From: Streptomyces sp. NBC_01296
GTDB lineage: Bacteria; Actinomycetota; Actinomycetes; Streptomycetales; Streptomycetaceae
Assembly: GCF_035984415.1 (NCBI RefSeq)
Contig: NZ_CP130720.1
Span: forward strand, 5,208,001-5,272,000
DNA length: 64,000 bases
Reading direction: 5' to 3'
Shown here: piece after piece, positions 34,414-44,106 of the stretch
How the letters are laid out: every line of letters starts with the position of its first letter
How positions within the stretch are numbered: position 1 is the stretch's first letter
The notes under the pieces: model-generated
Seen by the model: only the letters and a program-made list of their open reading frames with translations
The model's database searches: none
Told to the model about the DNA's origin: nothing
Program-made: the position numbers and the translations under genes

Positions 34414-34431
34414 GGGGTCCTCCTCCGGAGG

Positions 34432-34461
34432 GTCAACGATTGTTGGCCAACGACTGTTGAC
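34432..34461. promoter_or_regulatory. TetR operator 1 (monooxygenase side)
   Basis: This is a 30-bp imperfect dyad with a perfect 10-bp centre (GTTGGCCAAC) and perfect outer arms GTCAAC/GTTGAC. It starts 19 bp upstream of the monooxygenase ATG, in the divergent promoter region. Confidence 0.7.
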
Positions 34462-34488
34462 TTCAGGGTGCTCCCCCCTCTCTGGCCT

Positions 34489-34518
34489 GTCAACAGTTGT
34501 TGGCCTACATTTGTTGGC
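34489..34518. promoter_or_regulatory. TetR operator 2 (abutting tetR start)
   Basis: This second, more degenerate copy of the same motif (GTCAAC...GTTGGC...TTGTTGGC) ends exactly one base before the TetR gene's ATG. Binding here would block transcription of the regulator itself. Confidence 0.6.
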
Positions 34519-35073
34519 ATGACACAGGGAGAGCAGACCAAGGCGGCGATCCTGCGGGCGGCGCGAGAGCGCTTCGCGGCGCAGGGGTACGAGCGGACGA
34601 CGATCCGCGGCGTTGCGGCGGACGCCGAGATCGACCCGTCGATGGTGATGCGGTACTTCGGGAGCAAGGAGAAGCTCTTCGAGGCTGCGCTGGCGGTGGA
34701 CCTGCGGCTGCCGGACTTCACGGCCGTGCCCGCCGCGGAGCTGCCCGGCGCGCTCGTACGGCACTTCCTGGACCGGTGGGAGGGCGACCCGGCGGACGAC
34801 GCACTGCTGGTGTTGCTGCGGTCGGCGGTGACGAACGAGCGCGCGGCGGAGCGCATGCGGGAGGTGTTCGCGGCGCAGGTCGCCCCGGCGCTGGCGGCGG
34901 CCCTCGGCCCCGACCGGGCAGCCCGCGCCGCCGGCCTCGTCGCGGCCCAACTGCTCGGCCTCGGGCTGACCCGCTACCTGCTGCGCCTGCCCGCGGTGAC
35001 CTCCCTGCCCCCTGACGCGGTGGTGGCGGGCTTCACGCCCGCCTTGGCGGCGACGTTGGCCGACCCGGCCTGA
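34519..35073 (+). CDS. TetR-family transcriptional regulator
   Basis: The protein has 184 residues. The N-terminal helix-turn-helix reads ILRAARERFAAQGYERTTIRGVAADAEI, then PSMVMRYFGSKEKLFEAALAV, characteristic of TetR repressors. The helical C-terminal ligand domain is about 55-180. It is divergent from a FAD monooxygenase gene and shares its regulatory region, where paired GTTGGCCAAC-type sites occur. It most likely represses itself and the monooxygenase until a ligand binds. No ribosome site is recognisable in the 20 bp before the ATG because operator 2 occupies it; translation may be leaderless. Confidence 0.93.
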   Translation: MTQGEQTKAAILRAARERFAAQGYERTTIRGVAADAEIDPSMVMRYFGSKEKLFEAALAVDLRLPDFTAVPAAELPGALVRHFLDRWEGDPADDALLVLLRSAVTNERAAERMREVFAAQVAPALAAALGPDRAARAAGLVAAQLLGLGLTRYLLRLPAVTSLPPDAVVAGFTPALAATLADPA

Positions 35074-35179
35074 CGGCCGGCCGACAGCTGCCCCCGAGGC
35101 CGCCGGCCGCGTCTGCGGTCGGGCCGGGCGCGGATGCCTTCGGGCATGAGGGTGGCCGGCAAGGCCCTCGCCTTGTCCC

Positions 35180-35203
35180 CCGCCTCCGCAGGGGCGGAGG
35201 CGG
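35180..35203. terminator. Hairpin between tetR and decarboxylase
   Basis: A 9-bp stem (CCGCCTCCG with CGGAGGCGG) and 6-nt loop lie in the 218-bp gap between convergent stops. Nothing else is seen in this gap. Confidence 0.5.
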
Positions 35204-35291
35204 ACCGCAGCAGCGCAGCCCGCGCCTCATCGGCCCGGCCGCCCTGAGGACGAGATCGCCTGTCCGGGTGGCGGGTCCCGGAGGGGTCCGG

Positions 35292-36656
35292 TCAGAGCAG
35301 CGTGTCGCGCCGGGCGCCGCCCGCCTCCGCCACGATCGCGGACAGCGGCTGCGCCGGGCGCACCGGGGCGAAGTGCACCTCGTCCGGCGCCGTCACGGTG
35401 AAGCCGTGGACCGCCGGGTGCGGGAGGCTGTTGTAGCCGTAGTGGGCCGTGAAGAAGTACGCGCCGGTGTCCGGGACCGCGATCAGGTCCCCCGGAGCCA
35501 GTTCCGGCAGTTCCCGGCCCGTGGCCAGCAGGTCGCCCGCGAAGCACGCCGGGCCCGCGATGTCCTGGGCGACCGGCGGGCCCGTCTTCGGGGTGCCCTT
35601 CGCGCCGTACGGCAGGATCCGCAGCGGCCACGCCGCCGGTGCGTAGACCGTACGGGTCGCCAGCTGGACCCCGGCGTGCGTGAGGGCGATCGGGCGGCCC
35701 CCGGTGGTCTTCGTGTACTCGACCCGGGAGAGCACCAGCCCGTGCTTGGCCAGCAGGGACCTGCCGAACTCCGTCACCAGGCCGTAGCGGCCGCAGAAGA
35801 GGGCCGGGGCGGCCTCCCGGAGGGCCGCCACGTACTGCGCGTACGTCGGGGTCTGGGCGTCCGACGCGAAGTTCACCGGCAGGCCGCCGCCGATGTCGAG
35901 GGTGTCGACCTGGCGGCGGCCGGCCGCCGCGTTGATCTCCTCCGCCAGGGAGTGGAGGGCGCGGACCCCTTCCGCGATCAGGGGGAGGGGCACGCCCTGG
36001 GAGCCCGAGTGGGTGTGCAGGCGGGTCAGCCACGGCCGGTCCAGGAAGGCCCGTACGAGCCACTCGCGCGCCCCGGGATCCCGCAGCGCGATCCCGAACT
36101 TCGACGTCGCGGTGGCGGTGGAGAGGGCGTCGATCGTGCCCGCGCCCGTCTGCGGGTTGATCCGGATCCCCAGAGGGGCCGCCGTGGGAGCCTCGGCGAC
36201 CAGCGCGTCCAGGCGTTCCAGTTCCTGCCGGTTGTCGGCGTTGACGGCGATTCCGAGCGCCAGCGCCTCGCGCAGCTCGGCCATGGTCTTGGCGGGGGAG
36301 TCCAGGACCGTCCGCTCCGGCTCCACCCCGGCCGCCCGGGCCAGCGCCAGCTCGCCGGGGCTCGCGACCTCGCAGCCGAGGCCGCAGTCCGCGAGCAGCC
36401 GCAGCACCGGCACGAGCGGGCACGCCTTCACCGCGAAGGCGTGCAGGACGGGGGTGCCGGGCGCCAGCGCGGCCGCGAAGGCGCTGGTCAGGGCGGTGGC
36501 GGAGGATCGGATCCCGGTCACGTCCAGCAGGCAGACCAGGGGCTGCGCGGCATCCGCCCCGCTCACCAGACCCTGCTCGACGGCGGCCCGTACGGCCAGG
36601 TCCCGGCGCGCCGCGGCGTCCGCCGCGCCCGCCGCCGTGTGCGTCTCGACAGCCAT
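35292..36656 (-). CDS. Fold-type III PLP decarboxylase (LysA/ornithine decarboxylase-like)
   Basis: The protein has 454 residues. The PLP-lysine region is HAFAVKACPLVPVLRLL (Lys77). The barrel continues with the HTHSGSQG and DIGGGLPVNF phosphate/substrate loops. The C-terminal beta domain has the catalytic ACFAGDLLATGRELP and PDTGAYFFTAHYGYNSL. This fits the diaminopimelate/ornithine/arginine decarboxylase superfamily; it need not be the housekeeping LysA, since the usual lysA signatures (for example CESGD) are altered to CFAGD. The ATG at 36656 gives a short Ala-rich tail. It is divergent from hutU, with an operator-like repeat between. Confidence 0.85.
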   Translation of the reverse strand: MAVETHTAAGAADAAARRDLAVRAAVEQGLVSGADAAQPLVCLLDVTGIRSSATALTSAFAAALAPGTPVLHAFAVKACPLVPVLRLLADCGLGCEVASPGELALARAAGVEPERTVLDSPAKTMAELREALALGIAVNADNRQELERLDALVAEAPTAAPLGIRINPQTGAGTIDALSTATATSKFGIALRDPGAREWLVRAFLDRPWLTRLHTHSGSQGVPLPLIAEGVRALHSLAEEINAAAGRRQVDTLDIGGGLPVNFASDAQTPTYAQYVAALREAAPALFCGRYGLVTEFGRSLLAKHGLVLSRVEYTKTTGGRPIALTHAGVQLATRTVYAPAAWPLRILPYGAKGTPKTGPPVAQDIAGPACFAGDLLATGRELPELAPGDLIAVPDTGAYFFTAHYGYNSLPHPAVHGFTVTAPDEVHFAPVRPAQPLSAIVAEAGGARRDTLL

Positions 36657-36695
36657 GTCCGTCAGCCAATCATCCGGCGGGTCGGCCCGCAGCTG

Positions 36696-36737
36696 TTGAC
36701 TGAATCTATTCAGGAAGTCAGGATGTGAATAGATTGA
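36696..36737 (+). promoter_or_regulatory. hutU promoter region with inverted repeat
   Basis: TGAATCTATTCA (36701-36712) and TGAATAGATTGA (36726-36737) are near-perfect inverted copies separated by 13 bp, in the AT-rich part of the gap between the decarboxylase and hutU. TTGACT at 36696 could be a -35 with a CAGGAT/AGGATG -10 near 36719. A repressor bound here would control hutU. Confidence 0.55.
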
Positions 36738-36760
36738 CCAACATCGGAGGAGGCACCGCC

Positions 36761-38421
<1,661 letters not shown>

Positions 38422-38425
<4 letters not shown>

Positions 38426-39651
38426 GCGACAACCCCGCAGGGGCGGCCTCGTTCCACAGCATGTGGAACGAGCTCGCCCCCATCGGCCGGCACGCCGGCT
38501 CCGGCGGGTACCGCCGCTACGCGTGGACCGGTGCCGACGCCGACTGCCGGAGCTGGTTCCAGGCCCAGGCGGAGGCCCGCGGCCTCACGTACGAGACCGA
38601 CCGCAACGGCAACCAGTGGGCCTGGCTCGGCGACCCCCTCGCCGGTGACGCCGTCGTCACCGGCTCCCACCTGGACTCCGTGCCCGACGGCGGCGCCTTC
38701 GACGGCCCCCTCGGCGTCGTCTCCTCCTTCGCGGCCCTGGACGAACTCCGCAGGAGGGGCGCGGAGTTCTCCAGGCCCCTGGCCATCACCAACTTCGGCG
38801 ACGAGGAAGGGGCCCGCTTCGGCCTCGCCTGCGTCGGCTCCCGGCTCGCCGCCGGGCAGCTGACCAAGGAGAAGGCGTACGAGCTGCGCGACGCCGACGG
38901 GATCAGCCTGCCCCGGGCCATGGAGGCCGCAGGGTACGACCCCGACACCATCGGGGCGGACCCGGAGCGCCTCGCCCGCATCAGCGCGTTCGTCGAGCTG
39001 CACGTGGAGCAGGGCCGGGCCCTGGACCTGTCCGGCGACGCCGTCGGCATCGCGTCCGCGATCTGGCCGCACGGCCGCTGGCGGTTCGACTTCCACGGCG
39101 AGGCCAACCACGCCGGCACCACCCGCCTCGTGGACCGGCGCGACCCGATGCTCACGTACGCGGCGACCGTCCTGGCCGCCCGTACCGAGGCGACCCTCGC
39201 CGGCGCCGTCGCGACCTTCGGCAAGATCGCCGTCGAGCCGAACGGGGTCAACGCCATCCCCTCGCTGGTGCGCGGCTGGCTCGACTCCCGCGCCGCCGAC
39301 CAGGCGACGCTGGACACCGTGGTCACCGCCATCGAGAAGGCCGCCCGCGAGCGCGCCGACCAGGACGGCATCGACCTGGCCGTCGTCCGGGAGTCCTTCA
39401 CCCCGGTCGTCGAGTTCGAGCACGCCCTGCGCGACGAGATGAACCGGATCCTCGGCGGCTCCGTCCCCGTCCTCGGGACCGGGGCGGGACACGACGCCGG
39501 AATCCTCTCCGCGGCCGTGCCGACCGCGATGCTGTTCGTACGGAACCCGACCGGCGTCTCCCACTCGCCGAAGGAGTTCGCCCCGGAGGACGACTGCGTG
39601 GCCGGTGTCCTCGCCCTCGCCGACGTACTGGAAGGTCTCGCGTGCCGCTGA
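38422..39651 (+). CDS. M20-family amidohydrolase, hut operon (N-carbamoyl/allantoate type)
   Basis: The protein has 409 residues of the zinc M20 amidohydrolase family that includes allantoate amidohydrolases and N-carbamoyl-amino-acid hydrolases. Metal-ligand blocks are GSHLDSVPDGGAFDGPLGV, the catalytic ITNFGDEEGARFGLACVGS, VELHVEQG, and the C-terminal GAGHDAGIL with VSHSPKE. It starts at GTG 38422, coupled to hutU by a GTGA overlap, and overlaps hutF by 10 bp. Its place between hutU and hutF points to a step of histidine breakdown, most likely hydrolysis of N-formyl-L-glutamate to glutamate in place of HutG. That assignment is inference. Confidence 0.9.
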
Positions 39652-40982
39652 AGACGTACTGGTTGGAACACGCCTGGCTCGGCACCCACGTCGAGCCGGG
39701 CGTGGCCCTGGAGGCGGGCGCGGACGGGCGGATCGCCGCGCTGCGGACCGGGGTCCAGGCCCCGCCGCCGGGCGCCGAGGTGCTGCGCGGCCTGACCGTC
39801 CCCGGGCTGGCCAACGCGCACAGCCATGCCTTCCACCGGGCGCTGCGCTCCCTGGTGCAGGTGGGCTCCGGGACCTTCTGGACCTGGCGCGAGTTCATGT
39901 ACCAGGTGGCCCAGAACCTCACCCCCGACACGTACTTCGCGCTCGCGCGGGCCGTGTACGCGGAGATGGCGCTGGCCGGCATCACCAACGTCGGCGAGTT
40001 CCACTACGTCCACCACGCGCCCGGCGGCGCTCCGTACGCGGACCCGAACGCCATGGGCGAGGCGCTGATCGAGGCGGCCGCGGCGGCGGGCATCCGGATC
40101 ACGCTGCTGGACACGGCGTACCTGTCGTCGGGCTTCGGCCAGGCCCCGAACCCGCACCAGCTGCGGTTCTCCGACGGGACGGCCGATGCCTGGGCCGAGC
40201 GCGTCTCGGCGCTCAAGCCCCGTGAGCACGCCCTGATCGGGGCGGCGATCCACTCCGTGCGCGCCGTACCGGCCGGGCAGCTGGCCATGGTCGCCCGCTG
40301 GGCCGAGGAGCGGCAGGCCCCGCTGCACGTCCACCTCTCCGAGCAGACCGCCGAGAACGAGGCCTGCCGGGCCGCGCACGGGCGTACCCCGACCCAGCTC
40401 CTGGCCGACCACGGGGTGCTCGGCCCGCGGACCACCGGCGTCCACAACACGCACCTGACGGACGGGGACATCGCGCTGCTGGGCGGTACCACCACCGGTA
40501 CGTGCATGTGTCCCACGACGGAGCGGGACCTCGCCGACGGCATCGGCCCGGCCCGGCAGCTCCAGCAAGCGGGCAGCCCGCTCTCGCTCGGCAGCGACAG
40601 CCACGCGGTGATCGACCTGCTGGAGGAGGCGCGGGCGATGGAGCTCAACGAGCGCCTGCGCAGCCGGACCCGGGGCCACTGGACGGCGAACGCGCTGCTG
40701 ACGGCGGCGACGGCGGACGGCCACGCGGCCCTCGGTCTGGCCGACGCGGGGCGCCTGGAGGCGGGCGCGCTCGCAGACTTCACCACGATCGCCCTGGACT
40801 CCGTCCGTACCGCCGGACCCGTGCCGCGGCTCGGCGCCGAGACGGCCGTCTTCGCGGCCACGGCCTCGGACGTCCGCCACACGGTGGTCGGCGGCCGCCA
40901 CATCGTCCGCGACGGCGCCCACACCCTCGTCCCGGACGTCCCGTCCGCCCTGTCCGAGTCCATCGCGGCCGTCCGCGGCTGA
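39642..40982 (+). CDS. hutF: Formimidoylglutamate deiminase
   Basis: The protein has 446 residues, an amidohydrolase-superfamily TIM-barrel enzyme. Metal motif NAHSHAFHRALR is near the N-terminus, with HLSEQTAENEAC, GVHNTHLTDGDI and the Asp-containing LGSDSHAVIDLLEEAR later. The family converts N-formimino-L-glutamate to N-formyl-L-glutamate and ammonia, the five-step route of histidine degradation. The GTG start lies inside the preceding gene (10-bp overlap). A deformylase partner is needed next; the upstream M20 enzyme is the candidate. It is followed by a dispersed repeat and then hutI. Confidence 0.93.
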   Translation: MPLKTYWLEHAWLGTHVEPGVALEAGADGRIAALRTGVQAPPPGAEVLRGLTVPGLANAHSHAFHRALRSLVQVGSGTFWTWREFMYQVAQNLTPDTYFALARAVYAEMALAGITNVGEFHYVHHAPGGAPYADPNAMGEALIEAAAAAGIRITLLDTAYLSSGFGQAPNPHQLRFSDGTADAWAERVSALKPREHALIGAAIHSVRAVPAGQLAMVARWAEERQAPLHVHLSEQTAENEACRAAHGRTPTQLLADHGVLGPRTTGVHNTHLTDGDIALLGGTTTGTCMCPTTERDLADGIGPARQLQQAGSPLSLGSDSHAVIDLLEEARAMELNERLRSRTRGHWTANALLTAATADGHAALGLADAGRLEAGALADFTTIALDSVRTAGPVPRLGAETAVFAATASDVRHTVVGGRHIVRDGAHTLVPDVPSALSESIAAVRG

Positions 40983-41003
40983 CGCTGCCGTCCCCCACCC
41001 CGC

Positions 41004-41078
41004 CCCAAGCTTCAGCCCCGCCGGCGTTTTGAGGCGCGGGTCCGGGCAGAGCCCGGGAAACGGAGCAGGGGCGGGGCG
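41004..41078. repeat. Dispersed intergenic repeat between hutF and hutI
   Basis: This region has the pattern GCCCCGCCGGCGTTTTGAGG, then CGCGGGTCCGGGCAGAGCCC. It is a version of an element found, from general knowledge, between genes in many Streptomyces genomes. It sits in the middle of the hut operon, separating hutF from hutI by 120 bp, and can fold GGGTCCGGGC / GCCCGGG parts into stems. Confidence 0.6.
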
Positions 41079-41102
41079 GGGAGAGAAACCTCGAGAGGAA
41101 TC

Positions 41103-42281
41103 ATGACCACCACCCTCGTCACCCACATCGGCAGCCTCGTCACCAACGACCCCGCCCTCGGCGACGGCAGCCCCCTCGGCCTGATCGAGAACGCGGCCGT
41201 CGTCATCGACGGCGAGACCATCGCCTGGGTCGGCCCCGCCGACGGCGCGCCTGCCGCCGACTCCGCGTTCGACGCGCAGGGCCGCGCCCTCGTCCCCGGG
41301 TTCGTCGACTCCCACTCGCACCTCGTCTTCGCCGGCGACCGCACCGCCGAGTTCAACGCCCGGATGTCCGGGCGCAGCTACTCCGCCGGCGGCATCCGCA
41401 CCACCGTCGCCGCCACCCGCGCCGCCACCGACGCCGAGCTCGAGGCCAACCTGCTGCGCCACCTCGACGAGGCGCGCCGCCAGGGCACCACCACGTTCGA
41501 GACCAAGTCGGGCTACGGCCTCACGGTCGAGGACGAGGCCCGCGCCCTGCGCATCGCCGCCGCGCACACCGAGGAGGTCACCTACCTCGGCGCGCACATC
41601 GTGTCCCCCGACTACGCCGAGGACCCGGCCGGCTACGTCGACCTCGTCACCGGCGAGATGCTGGCCGCCTGCGCCCCGTACGCCCGCTGGGTGGACGTGT
41701 TCTGCGAGAAGGGTGCCTTCGACGGCGACCAGGCCCGCGCGATCCTCACCGCCGGCGCGGCCGCCGGCCTGATCCCGCGCGTGCACGCCAACCAGCTGTC
41801 CTACGGCCCCGGCGTGCAGCTCGCCGTCGAGCTGGAGGCCGCCTCCGCCGACCACTGCACCCACCTCACCGACGCCGACGTCGACGCCCTCGTCCAGGCT
41901 GCGGACACCACCGTCGCGACGCTGCTGCCCGGCGCCGAGTTCTCCACCCGCGCCCAGTGGCCCGACGCCCGCCGCCTCATCGACGCGGGCGCCACCGTCG
42001 CACTGTCCACCGACTGCAACCCGGGCTCCTCGTACACGAGTTCCATGCCGTTCTGCATCGCGCTCGCGGTCCGGGACATGCGGATGACCCCGGACGAGGC
42101 GCTGTGGGCGGCCACCGCCGGCGGTGCGCGCGCCCTGCGCCGCACCGACATCGGCCGGATCGCCCCCGGAGCCCGCGCCGACCTGGCCCTCCTGGAGGCC
42201 CCGAGCCACGTCCACCTGGCCTACCGGCCCGGTGTCCCGCTCGTCTCCGCCGTCTGGCAGCGAGGTGTCCGCGCCGCCTGA
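41103..42281 (+). CDS. hutI: Imidazolonepropionase
   Basis: The protein has 392 residues. It hydrolyses 4-imidazolone-5-propionate to N-formimino-L-glutamate in histidine breakdown. The amidohydrolase-barrel motifs are PGFVDSHSHLVFAGDR near residue 70, then KSGYGLTVEDEARALR, IPRVHANQLSYGPGVQLAVE with a metal His, and ALSTDCNPGSSYTSSMPF with the metal Asp. A GAGAGG run occurs upstream of the ATG. It is the last gene of the hut operon and is followed by a hairpin at 42306. Its reaction lies between hutU and hutF. Confidence 0.96.
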   Translation: MTTTLVTHIGSLVTNDPALGDGSPLGLIENAAVVIDGETIAWVGPADGAPAADSAFDAQGRALVPGFVDSHSHLVFAGDRTAEFNARMSGRSYSAGGIRTTVAATRAATDAELEANLLRHLDEARRQGTTTFETKSGYGLTVEDEARALRIAAAHTEEVTYLGAHIVSPDYAEDPAGYVDLVTGEMLAACAPYARWVDVFCEKGAFDGDQARAILTAGAAAGLIPRVHANQLSYGPGVQLAVELEAASADHCTHLTDADVDALVQAADTTVATLLPGAEFSTRAQWPDARRLIDAGATVALSTDCNPGSSYTSSMPFCIALAVRDMRMTPDEALWAATAGGARALRRTDIGRIAPGARADLALLEAPSHVHLAYRPGVPLVSAVWQRGVRAA

Positions 42282-42305
42282 ACGACCGCCGATACGCCCG
42301 GACAT

Positions 42306-42345
42306 GGCCTGAATCCAGGCGGCCGAAAGGCCGTGGATCCAGGCC
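42306..42345 (+). terminator. hut operon terminator
   Basis: A long stem with arms GGCCTGAATCCA and TGGATCCAGGCC (one mismatch) holds a smaller GGCC-GAAA-GGCC hairpin at the tip, 24 bp after the hutI stop. The GNRA tetraloop adds stability. Confidence 0.65.
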
Positions 42346-42439
42346 TGTCCCGTGTCTTCCCTCCGTAAGGTCCCGGGCGTACCTTGAGCCACCAATCTGA
42401 TGTGTCGTCAGTAACTTGTGGCCCGAGGGGAAGACGAAG

Positions 42440-43102
42440 GTGACCGACCGGAAACGCTCCACCGCGCTCGCGCTGGCCTCCGCGCTGGCCGCGGCGGCGG
42501 TCCTGCTGGCCGCCCCCGCAGCCCACGCGGACGTCGTCGACGTCGCGTACGACTGCAAGACCCCCATCGGGGACAAGTCGGCGGTGTCGCCCATCGACAT
42601 CAAGGCCGTCAAGGAGGGCGACGGCTACAAGCTGACGATGTCGTTCCAGAAGGGCGTCTCGTCGAGCCCCGTCGAACTCGGCAAGGGCGCGATGAGCCCG
42701 AGCGCCGTCATCCTGGCGGACGGGGCGGAGAAGGTCTCCGTGCCGGTGTCGGGACCGCCCAACCCCGAGGCCGTGCCCGCCAACACGCCCATCAAGATCA
42801 CCGACCTCTCGGGCACCTACACCCCCAAGAAGAGCGGCAAGGTCACCTTCACCGCGGGCGTGCTCACCATCAAGGCGCTGGGGACCACCACCACCTGCAC
42901 CCCCGGCAACAGCCCCAAGCCCTCCCTGGAGCTGGACGTGACGGCGGGTCCGCAGTCCGCAGGCACCCCGGAAGACACCCTCCCGCAGACCGGACCCACC
43001 GACTCCGCCCTCGCCCTCGGCACCCTCGGCGGCACCGTGCTGCTCACCGGCGCCGCCGGCGTGCTCTGGCTGACCCGGCGCGGTCAGCGGGCCCGGTCCT
43101 GA
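42440..43102 (+). CDS. Small LPXTG-type surface protein of a WxL-like operon
   Basis: The protein has 220 residues. It has a signal peptide (about 1-30, ending AHADV), one secreted domain with two Cys (VAYDCKTPI and TTTTCTPGN) and a cell-wall sorting signal near the end: LPQTG (181-185), a hydrophobic stretch and RRGQRARS. The domain resembles the second domain of the large LAETG protein three genes downstream, so the two likely arose by duplication. The GTG start lies after a purine-rich GGGGAAGACGAAGG region. It heads a four-gene operon. I recognise no named family; covalent anchoring by a sortase is inferred from the motif. Confidence 0.85.
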   Translation: MTDRKRSTALALASALAAAAVLLAAPAAHADVVDVAYDCKTPIGDKSAVSPIDIKAVKEGDGYKLTMSFQKGVSSSPVELGKGAMSPSAVILADGAEKVSVPVSGPPNPEAVPANTPIKITDLSGTYTPKKSGKVTFTAGVLTIKALGTTTTCTPGNSPKPSLELDVTAGPQSAGTPEDTLPQTGPTDSALALGTLGGTVLLTGAAGVLWLTRRGQRARS

Positions 43103-43119
43103 ACGGAGCACCCCCGGCC

Positions 43120-44106
43120 ATGCCCGTGCTCCACACCATCGGCTCCGTCCGGCGCCTGTGTCTCGCGCTGCTCGCCGCGGCCCTGCTGCTCGGGGCCCCG
43201 GGCGCCGCCGCCGCGGACGAGCCCGGCTGGACCGCCGAGCCCGCCGCGGGCAGCGCCGCAGCGGCCCGGCCGTCCTTCTACCTCGCGGGCCCCGCCGGCA
43301 CCGTCCTGGAGGACCGGCTGGCCCTGACCAACACCTCCGACCGGGAGCACACCGTCATCCTGCGCGGGGCCGACGCCTACAACACGGCCGACGGAGCCTT
43401 CGCCGTGCGCCCCGTGCAGGATTCGGCCGGCGCCGGGTCCTGGATCAGCTTCGGGGCCGCCGCCACCGTGAAGATCCCGCCCCGCACCCGCGCGGTGGTC
43501 CCCTTCACCGTCACGCTGCCGCCCGCCGCCCTCCCCGGCGACCACCCGGCCGCCGTGGTCGCCACCGAGGGCGGCCGCGAGGTGGGCGTACGGGTCCACC
43601 TGCGCGTCGGCGGCCCGACGCTGGCCGCCCTCACGGTCGAGGACGTCTCCGTACGCGGCAAGGGCGCCCGCGCGGTCATCGCGTACACCCTGGTCAACCG
43701 CGGCAACGTGGCCCTCGCCCCCGAACTGGCCCTCCGCGCCGAGGGCCTCTTCGGCGGCGTCCCGGGCCGCACCGCCCGCGCCCTGCCGGTGGAGCTGCTG
43801 CCCGGCCAGCGGGTGTCGCTGACCGAGCCCTGGCCCGCAGCCCCGGTCCTCGACGACATCGACCTCACCCTCACGGTCACCGCCCCCGGCGCGGCCCCGG
43901 CCACCGCCACCGCCTCGGCGTGGTTCGTGCCCTGGGGGCTCGCGGCCCGGACGGGCGCCGGGCTGCTCGGCCTCGGCGGGCTCACCACGGCCGCGCTGCT
44001 CCTCGTACGCAGCCGGCGCAGCCGCAGGGAGCCGCCGGCGCACGAGGAGCCCGTACCCGCGGGGAACCGGGCACCGGAACACGAGCTGACGGGAGCATCC
44101 AGGTGA
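43120..44106 (+). CDS. Membrane-anchored DUF916-like (WxL-interacting) protein
   Basis: The protein has 328 residues. A signal peptide (about 1-31) is followed by an Ig-like beta domain (VLEDRLALTNTSDREHTVIL to VGVRVHLRVG) that has the course of DUF916, the peptidoglycan/WxL-interacting domain. A second beta domain follows (about 165-265). A transmembrane span at 272-296 (GAGLLGLGGLTTAALLLV) and a cytoplasmic basic tail complete the protein. In Firmicutes such proteins are encoded with WxL surface proteins. It starts 17 bp after the first gene and overlaps the next by 4 bp (GTGA). The WxL-like assignment is inferred from the fold pattern. Confidence 0.82.
   Translation: MPVLHTIGSVRRLCLALLAAALLLGAPGAAAADEPGWTAEPAAGSAAAARPSFYLAGPAGTVLEDRLALTNTSDREHTVILRGADAYNTADGAFAVRPVQDSAGAGSWISFGAAATVKIPPRTRAVVPFTVTLPPAALPGDHPAAVVATEGGREVGVRVHLRVGGPTLAALTVEDVSVRGKGARAVIAYTLVNRGNVALAPELALRAEGLFGGVPGRTARALPVELLPGQRVSLTEPWPAAPVLDDIDLTLTVTAPGAAPATATASAWFVPWGLAARTGAGLLGLGGLTTAALLLVRSRRSRREPPAHEEPVPAGNRAPEHELTGASR

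Noticed and set aside
38517..42395. A 1292-residue open frame on the minus strand across the hut genes
   Set aside because: It is a GC-rich antisense shadow. The plus strand holds four well-recognised hut enzymes with catalytic motifs, while the minus product is low-complexity Arg/Gly/Val-rich with no domain.
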